Assembly: GCA_016271365.2 (NCBI GenBank)
Contig: CM057456.1
Span: 664,915,501 to 664,979,500, forward strand
Length of the DNA: 64,000 bases
Reading direction: 5' to 3'
Source of the DNA: Neoceratodus forsteri
Taxonomy: Eukaryota; Chordata; Ceratodontiformes; Ceratodontidae
The notes beneath the pieces are model-generated. The model made no database searches. It was not told where the DNA came from and saw nothing but the letters and a program-made list of their open reading frames with translations. Positions 58,747-64,000 of this stretch are shown here, in pieces. A program made the translations under genes and the position numbers. Position 1 is the first letter of the stretch. Each line of letters starts with the position of its first letter.

Positions 58747-59692
58747 GCGACAAGTCCAAAAACTTCAGAAAACATGCATCCTGGGGCCTCAATGTGCCTT
58801 TCAAAGATTTCATGAAAAAATATTAAATGGTTCAAAAGTTATTCAAAAAACACGTTTCCCATTATAGTCAATGGGAAAAGTTAACAAAAAGTTTAACAGT
58901 GTCGCAAATGCAGTTTTTAGAGTTGCAAATGACCCCTGTAGTGTCGCAAATCCATCATTTTGTTTTCAGTTACTGGTCACAGAAGTGCTTGGCATTTAAA
59001 TTTGGGACCCTCTAGGAACACAATTATTTTTGTGTTCACCTAGTCGAGCCCTGAGAATGATAGCCATGTCTTTTTTGGGGGGTTTAACACCCCAGAAATA
59101 TGTTTTTGAAATTTTTGGAAACAGTAGTGTTGCAAAGTAGTGTCGCACTTACGACACTTTCGTGATTTCTTTTTGAGAAAGTGTTGTGATTTGCTGCACT
59201 ACTTTGCGACACTACGCCCAGAAGAATAGGAAATCTTTGCCACACTTCTGCAAAAGAACAGTTTGGTCTTCTGGGCTGGAATTTGGAAGGAAGAAAGCCA
59301 AGATCCCACAGATGTGACTTTTGGTGGTTTGGTGACAAAGTATTAGAGGGCTGCAAAGTTATGGTACTCTGAAGTTGATGACTTTCCCCATAGGCTAACA
59401 TTACGGTGTCTGCTGTGCCTTTCAGGGCCCGTATCTCGGAAACACTTCGAGATACGGGCTTTTCGTTGGAGAAATTCTTAGCCCCCTGCAAAGTGCAAAA
59501 CTAACCAGGAAAGTCATAAATTATATGAAATTTTAATTTTTTTTCTATGACGTACGGTTCCTGATATATAAGCAATTTAGTATTCCAAGTGTTCATTTTC
59601 TGCTCCGAGGCTCATTATTATGCATACATTCTTTGTATTCACTGTGTTTCTCAATGCAGCTTTTGGGGAAAAAGGGTGTGCTTTCAGTTACT
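58747..59692. other. Unassigned DNA with 'tgtcgca' motifs and a hairpin
   Basis: The motif gtgtcgca or its complement occurs about six times (for example near 58898, 58940, 59141, 59200). At 59427-59459 there is a perfect 12-bp inverted repeat (GCCCGTATCTCG / CGAGATACGGGC) with a 9-base loop. No coding sequence recognised. Confidence 0.5.
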
Positions 59693-60470
59693 GTTACAGT
59701 TAGCGTTTCCACTTGCATTTCCATAACCGTTTGCGTTAACGTTCCCGTCTACACCACCATGTGCGTTACCCTTTGTGTTTTCATTTGCACTTGTGTTTGC
59801 GTTACTGTTACAATTTGCATTTCCATTACTGTTTCTGTTTGCATTTCATTTTGTGTCACCGTGTGCATTATCATTTGCGTTTGCATATGCGCTTCCATTT
59901 GCGTTTGTGTTTCCTTTGGCATCATTGTTGGTGTTACTATTAGCATTTGCATTTCCAATTGTGGTACAGTGACCATGCGCATTACCATTTATGTTTCTGT
60001 TCACACTTGCATTTCCGTTTGCGTTACTGTTCGCTTTGGCATCATCGTTGCCGTTACTGTGACTGTTTGCATTTCCAATTGTGTTACCATTACTGTTTGC
60101 GTGTTCGTCACCATTTACGTTTCTGTTGGCCTTAGCGTTTGCATTTTCAGTTGCATTTCTGTTGTCAATTGCGTTACTGTTTCCTTCTGAAGTGCCGTTG
60201 CCTTTACCGTTTGCATTTTTGTTTGTGTTTGTGTTACCATTTGCATTTCCGTTGGCATTAGCGTTTAAGTTGGCGTTAGTGCTTAAGTTACTGTTTTCAT
60301 TAACGTTTGCATTTCTGTGGCCGTTAGCATTTGCGTTACCATTTCTGTTTTCATTAACCTTTGCACTTGCTTTTCTCTTACCGTTTGCTTTATCATTTAC
60401 ATTTGCATCACCATGTGCATTACCATTTGTGCTTGCATTTGCATTACCGTTAGCCTTACTATGTGACAAA
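59693..60470. repeat. Long 6-bp-periodic array (alternating RTT and variable triplets)
   Basis: For about 780 bases every second triplet on the plus strand is GTT or ATT while the triplet between varies (mostly NNC, NNG or NNT). On the minus strand this reads as alternating Asn codons with Ala, Gly, Ser, Thr, Asp or Lys, giving an open frame of about 200 residues such as NANANGHRNANVNENSN. The plus strand is also open (alternating Val/Ile). The array probably arose by hexamer expansion; I see no start, promoter or homology supporting a gene. Confidence 0.8.
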
Positions 60471-60557
60471 AAACAAATCACACGGTGGGGCCCTGCACTC
60501 CCACCACCACATTCCATTCACTATTCATAGTGCTCATTCTCAAAAAGAAGGGAAATT

Positions 60558-60930
60558 CATGGCAAAAAAATCTGTTTAATGCATCAGTTAGGGTTGTTCC
60601 ACAGTGGCAAAAGTGAGGAAATTTGGTGTTAGGGTTGCCACCCCTTGCACCCCAAGCCCACCCCATCCTCACCAACTGGCATCGGGGTGTGCATTGGGGT
60701 TGTTGGTCCTAACTCTCACCCCATTCTCCTATACTGCTCTACCTCAGCTTGTTTACACATGGAATGGTGTGAGAGTTAGGACCGATGACCCCAGCGCACA
60801 CCCCGATGCCTGTTGGTGGGGACAGGGTGGGCTTGGGGTGCAAGGGGTGGCAACCCTAATACCGAATTTACTCGCTTTTGTCGCTGTGGAATGACCCTAT
60901 CTGATGCATTAAACAGAGATTTTTGCCATG
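60558..60930. repeat. 370-bp imperfect palindrome
   Basis: Arms of about 170 bases match by eye at close to 88% (left catggcaaaaaaatctgttt pairs with right aaacagagatttttgccatg; inner pairs include gggttgccaccccttgcacc / ggtgcaaggggtggcaaccc). The centre lies at about 60731-60760. The left arm is related to 34570-34680. No coding sequence. Confidence 0.85.
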
Positions 60931-60974
60931 GAGATATATATCTATATCTAGATCGACAGATAGATATCTCCCCA

Positions 60975-61290
60975 ATCAAATGTCCCTCTCAGAACCCACC
61001 CCCTTCCCAGAAACATAAGAGTGACACAGGAGGTGCCCAATCCCTCAGTGTCCTGATGAGGAATCCTCACTGCATTTTTTTTAAACCCTGAAAAAGAAAA
61101 CAATCCATCAATGTCTTCAGGCGTAACTGCCCTCACCCAACCTCTGACTCAGCACTCACCAGAGCACGCACTCCCAAGCCTTACTTTCACCGAATTGGGG
61201 TCCAACACCATAGTTCTCTCTGAACTACAGATACGTCTTCAATCTTGAAAGCCGGACTGTGAACTGAAGAAACAGGTAAACTATTCAATG
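60975..61290. repeat. Composite repeat, locus 2: 'gtgcccaatcccc' and link modules
   Basis: The unit acataagagtgacacaggag, gtgcccaatccctcagtgtc, ctgatgaggaatcctcactg (61014-61075) matches the 53.6-54.3 kb array. The link block cttgaaagccggactgtgaa, ctgaagaaacaggtaaact (61243-61282) matches 33258-33300. Confidence 0.65.
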
Positions 61291-61299
61291 CATTTTAAT

Positions 61300-62520
61300 G
61301 GGGGTTGAACTTATTGGCATAACTTGGGCATTTTTTTATATTTTTGGCCCAAATTTTCAACATGCCTTCTTTGGTACCCTACCTCAGGAACATTTGAACA
61401 GGGCTCAAGTCAGGACTCACTTGCACTGCTGCAAGTCCCTGGTGCACCGTACAGACAGTGCAGGGAGCCTGCGGCAGCCTTTTTATGCCAATGGCAGTTC
61501 ATGATCAGATGCACCACATGCTGCAAGCTAGATCAGCTCCCCCCCCTGGTCTAACTTTGCAGCCACTGGGAATAGAGTTTACAGGGTCATGCCAAACCTT
61601 TGGTGCAACCTGCATAAACATCATAAACCGTTACAGTTGTGCCAGCCCTTTTTGAATCAGGCTTTGTTGCACAGAAGGGCTTTGGTATAATTGAGCCACA
61701 CTTGGCAGATGATGCAGGGCTCAGTGCAAGCCCTGCGTCATCGTTCAAAAATCGGGCACACTGTCTTTAGGTAGATCCATCTCTAAAGGTGGTTTTGTGG
61801 TCCCTGCACAAAATCTCCTTTTGGGCAGGAGTTTTCTCTGCCCTTGTTCATGAGGTGGGGTCATAAGAAGGTTATGTTTAAAATTTGGTGTAAAAATATT
61901 TAAAAAATAATAAAGTTATGAGCCTGTGTTAAATTTTGCCAATGCAGGCTTGTAACGCTGGTAATTTTCAATAGTTTTACCCCAAATTTAAAACATAGCC
62001 ATATCTTCACAGCATCTCATGAATGTGATACCTGTGATTTCTCAAATCCTGGCCAAAATGCTTTTTTTTTTTTTGCACCCCGAAGGATGATTTTGTGGTC
62101 CCTACACAAAATCACCTTTTGAACAAGAGTTGAAAATTTTCTACGACCTTCATGAGGTGGGATCATAAGAAGGCTATGTTTTAAATTTGGTGTAAAAATA
62201 TTTAAAAAAAAGTTATGAGGCATTGTTTAATTTCACAAATACAGGCTCATAACTGTAGTAATAGTCAATATTTGATCCTGAATTTCCAACATAGGCATTT
62301 CTTTACAGCACCTCATGAATATGACAGCTGTCATTTTTTGACTCCTGCCCAAAATGTGTTTCTGTGTCCTGAAAGTTGATTTCTCAGACCCTGAGCAAAA
62401 TCACCTTTAGGCCAGAAGTTGAACATTTTGTCTGCCCTTCTTGAGGTAGGGTCCTAACAAGGGTATGTTGAAAATTTGGCGTCAAAATATTTAAAAACAA
62501 ATTTTCTTTATTTTTACTCC
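61300..62520. repeat. ~300-bp satellite array, locus 2
   Basis: The landmark tatgtt(t/g)(a/t)aaatttgg(t/c)g starts near 61873, 62176 and 62463 (spacings of about 303 and 287), with inverted counterparts such as ccaaattttcaacat (61350) and gaatttccaacat (62282). A non-homologous stretch of about 460 bases (61395-61850) interrupts the first unit. Same family as 33336-34445. Confidence 0.75.
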
Positions 62521-62559
62521 AAATTCCTCTGCTGCAGTCCTATAGGCTCTGGCCAGAGT

Positions 62560-62740
62560 TTGGTTATGATGGTGATTCATTTTTTGCACTCTACTCTCTC
62601 ACAGAGTTTTAAGTCATCTGCAAACAGGCTCACTTACAGTATGTACATGTCAAAAAAGGTGTAGCAGCCCCAGGATAGACCTCTGAGATACTGTCACTAG
62701 TTACAACCCTAACATCAGGTAACTCTCCATTTAGAACCAC
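62560..62740 (-). mobile_element. Decayed CR1-like RT fragment, antisense
   Basis: The strand opposite shows agtcatctgcaaacaggctc (antisense of the catalytic ADDT region) followed by ccaggatagacctctgagat (antisense of the PQGS region), in the order seen at 57150-57240. Confidence 0.45.
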
Positions 62741-63388
62741 TCTCTGGTAGGAAACTACAGTTTGATATCAATTCTAAGTGCACTCACCAAAGCATTAGAG
62801 AAGCTGGTCTACAGCCAGATCCAGGACTATATGGAATGGTATCCAGTGAACATGGTGACCATGATTGAGTGACTGCAAAAAGGGCAGCTCAATCATGGTG
62901 CCTGTGTTCTGGGCTACCTGGCAGGGTAGCAACAGGATGCTGGGGTTGGCGACTAGGTGACATGATGTGTGTATATACACGCGTGTGGGGAGGAGGAACC
63001 ACGCTGCTCGATGGGCGGAAGGGGTGGGACAGTATGTGGGGTGTAGTACAGCAGGCAGCTGCCGAGCAGGCCGTGTGGCATGGTGGGTAGGGTTGCAAGC
63101 TGGGGTTGGGAGTGTGCCAGGTTCGGTTCTGGGTGTGTTCGCTTTTTGCGTCAGGGTTGGATTGTTATTTTTTTCCAAGTTTTACATCCCCTAACGTGCA
63201 ATCCCCTGGAGTTGAGAATCATTAAGTAGGGGGGTGCGGGGGGGGGGTACAGCTCCCCACATAACATGTAAACCCATTGCCACATTTCAAGTATCTGCGA
63301 GTGTACATTGCCGTTATTTGTTTTCATTGATGTACACTCGCCAAAACGGTGATCGTCATTCTGCAATTGCCTTTATGACACAGAACCT
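62741..63388. other. Unassigned DNA
   Basis: A G run lies at 63239-63247. No gene recognised. RT homology may begin shortly before 63389 in another frame. Confidence 0.35.
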
Positions 63389-63952
63389 ATGGAACTTCAT
63401 CACATACTGTCAGATGTGCAACATGGTTTCCAGAAAAAACATGGGACCAACACGGCTCTTGTTAGGTTCACATCCGAGGTTCTTGGGAAAATGCATAATG
63501 GTCTGGCCACTGGAGCACTAGTCCTAGATCAAATGAAAGCCTTTGATCTAGTGAAACAGGCTCTCCTCATTGGCAAACTTGAACACTTCGGTCTGGATAC
63601 CCATGCATGCAACTGGTTTCACAATTACCTAAGTGAGAGGAAACAACTGGTTAAATGGCTGGATACGACATCAGACCTAAAACCTGTGAGACCAGTAGTT
63701 CCCCAGGGGTCCATCCTTGGGCCCCTACTTTTCTCAGTTTTCATTAACAACATGCCCAACCACTGTAGAGGAGCCAACATCCGACTATATGCAGACAACC
63801 ATATCATTTACAGGAGCACCAAGGAAGTGAACCAAATAAATCTGGACCTCAACGTGGACTTCCAACTCTTGGAACCATGGCTGGTGGATAATAAACTTGT
63901 AGTTAACCTAAAGAAATCAAAGGCCATGTTCTTTGGTCCCAAACACCCGTAA
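63389..63952 (+). pseudogene. LINE reverse transcriptase fragment (L2/Rex-like)
   Basis: An open frame of 187 codons covers RT motifs in order: LSDVQHGFQKKHGTNTALVR, ALVLDQMKAFDLVKQ (position of the first catalytic Asp), WFHNYLSERKQLVKW, VVPQGSILGPLLFSVFINNM, and LYADNHIIYRS, where the catalytic YADD is changed to YADN. It ends with WLVDNKLVVNLKKSKAMFFG and a TAA at 63950. The Asp-to-Asn change at the active site and the missing N-terminal part indicate an inactive copy. Other LINE sequence may continue beyond the window. Confidence 0.8.
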
Positions 63953-64000
63953 ACGGATCAACAAAATTTGCTGCACCTATCTTCGACCAACAGCACCAGG

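Noticed and set aside
59846..60517. A 223-codon Asn-rich minus-strand frame as a protein gene
   Set aside because: It follows the 6-bp periodicity; the opposite strand is open as well. No homology or gene signals, so listed as a repeat only.
1..64000. tRNA, rRNA or host protein-coding genes
   Set aside because: None recognised on either strand. tRNA-like folds were looked for only by eye, so a tRNAscan run would be needed to exclude a degenerate copy.

Overview
The window reads as repeat-rich vertebrate DNA. I recognise no host gene, rRNA or tRNA. All recognisable coding sequence belongs to transposable elements: PIF/Harbinger DNA transposons with a GT-AG intron, CR1-type LINEs, L1/Tx1-type ORF1 fragments, L2/Rex-like reverse transcriptase pieces, an endogenous-retrovirus env with its 3' LTR, fold-back MITEs, and several satellite or minisatellite arrays. 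This mixture suggests a large, transposon-laden genome. An amphibian (perhaps a caecilian) is my best guess, but it rests on general familiarity with the repeat types and is not proven here.

Layout. 1-3.27 kb: right part of a Harbinger element (transposase on the minus strand, partner-protein fragment on the plus strand). It abuts, and probably interrupts, a retroviral env pseudogene (3.27-4.66 kb) followed by a polypurine tract and LTR (4.73-5.44 kb). 5.5-7.8 kb: two L1/Tx1-like ORF1 pseudogenes in opposite orientations flanking a possible solo LTR. 8.0-18.1 kb: a row of Harbinger-family elements (an end fragment, a 0.92-kb non-autonomous copy and an 8.66-kb autonomous-type element), each bounded by CAG and separated by units of a ~67-bp tandem repeat. 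18.1-23.9 kb: A/T-rich DNA with fold-back MITEs, a second non-autonomous Harbinger copy and short tandem repeats. 23.9-28.9 kb: a long but broken CR1 LINE. 29.2-29.5 kb: a 30-bp minisatellite. 29.5-45 kb: mostly unassigned DNA with LINE fragments, a ~300-bp satellite array and a ribozyme-like motif. 45-53.4 kb: largely unassigned, with LTR-like and CR1 pieces. 53.5-62.5 kb: tandem arrays with AT tracts, a candidate 1.5-kb solo LTR, an antisense CR1, a striking 6-bp-periodic array, a 370-bp palindrome and a second copy of the ~300-bp satellite. 63.4-64 kb: a LINE reverse transcriptase fragment.

How the parts work together. The best-preserved system is the 8.66-kb Harbinger (9340-17997). It has a transposase gene reading inward from the left and two Myb/SANT-type genes reading inward from the right, between matching terminal inverted repeats and a CAG target-site duplication. 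In known Harbinger systems the transposase needs a Myb-like partner for nuclear import and binding to the transposon ends. Here the transposase is broken by one visible stop, the long Myb-like gene by several lesions, and a second, smaller Myb-like gene assembles into a clean three-exon frame. Related copies lacking coding capacity sit on both sides and are probably mobilised in trans. Two composite repeat loci 28 kb apart share the same order of modules and are the most interesting unexplained structure.
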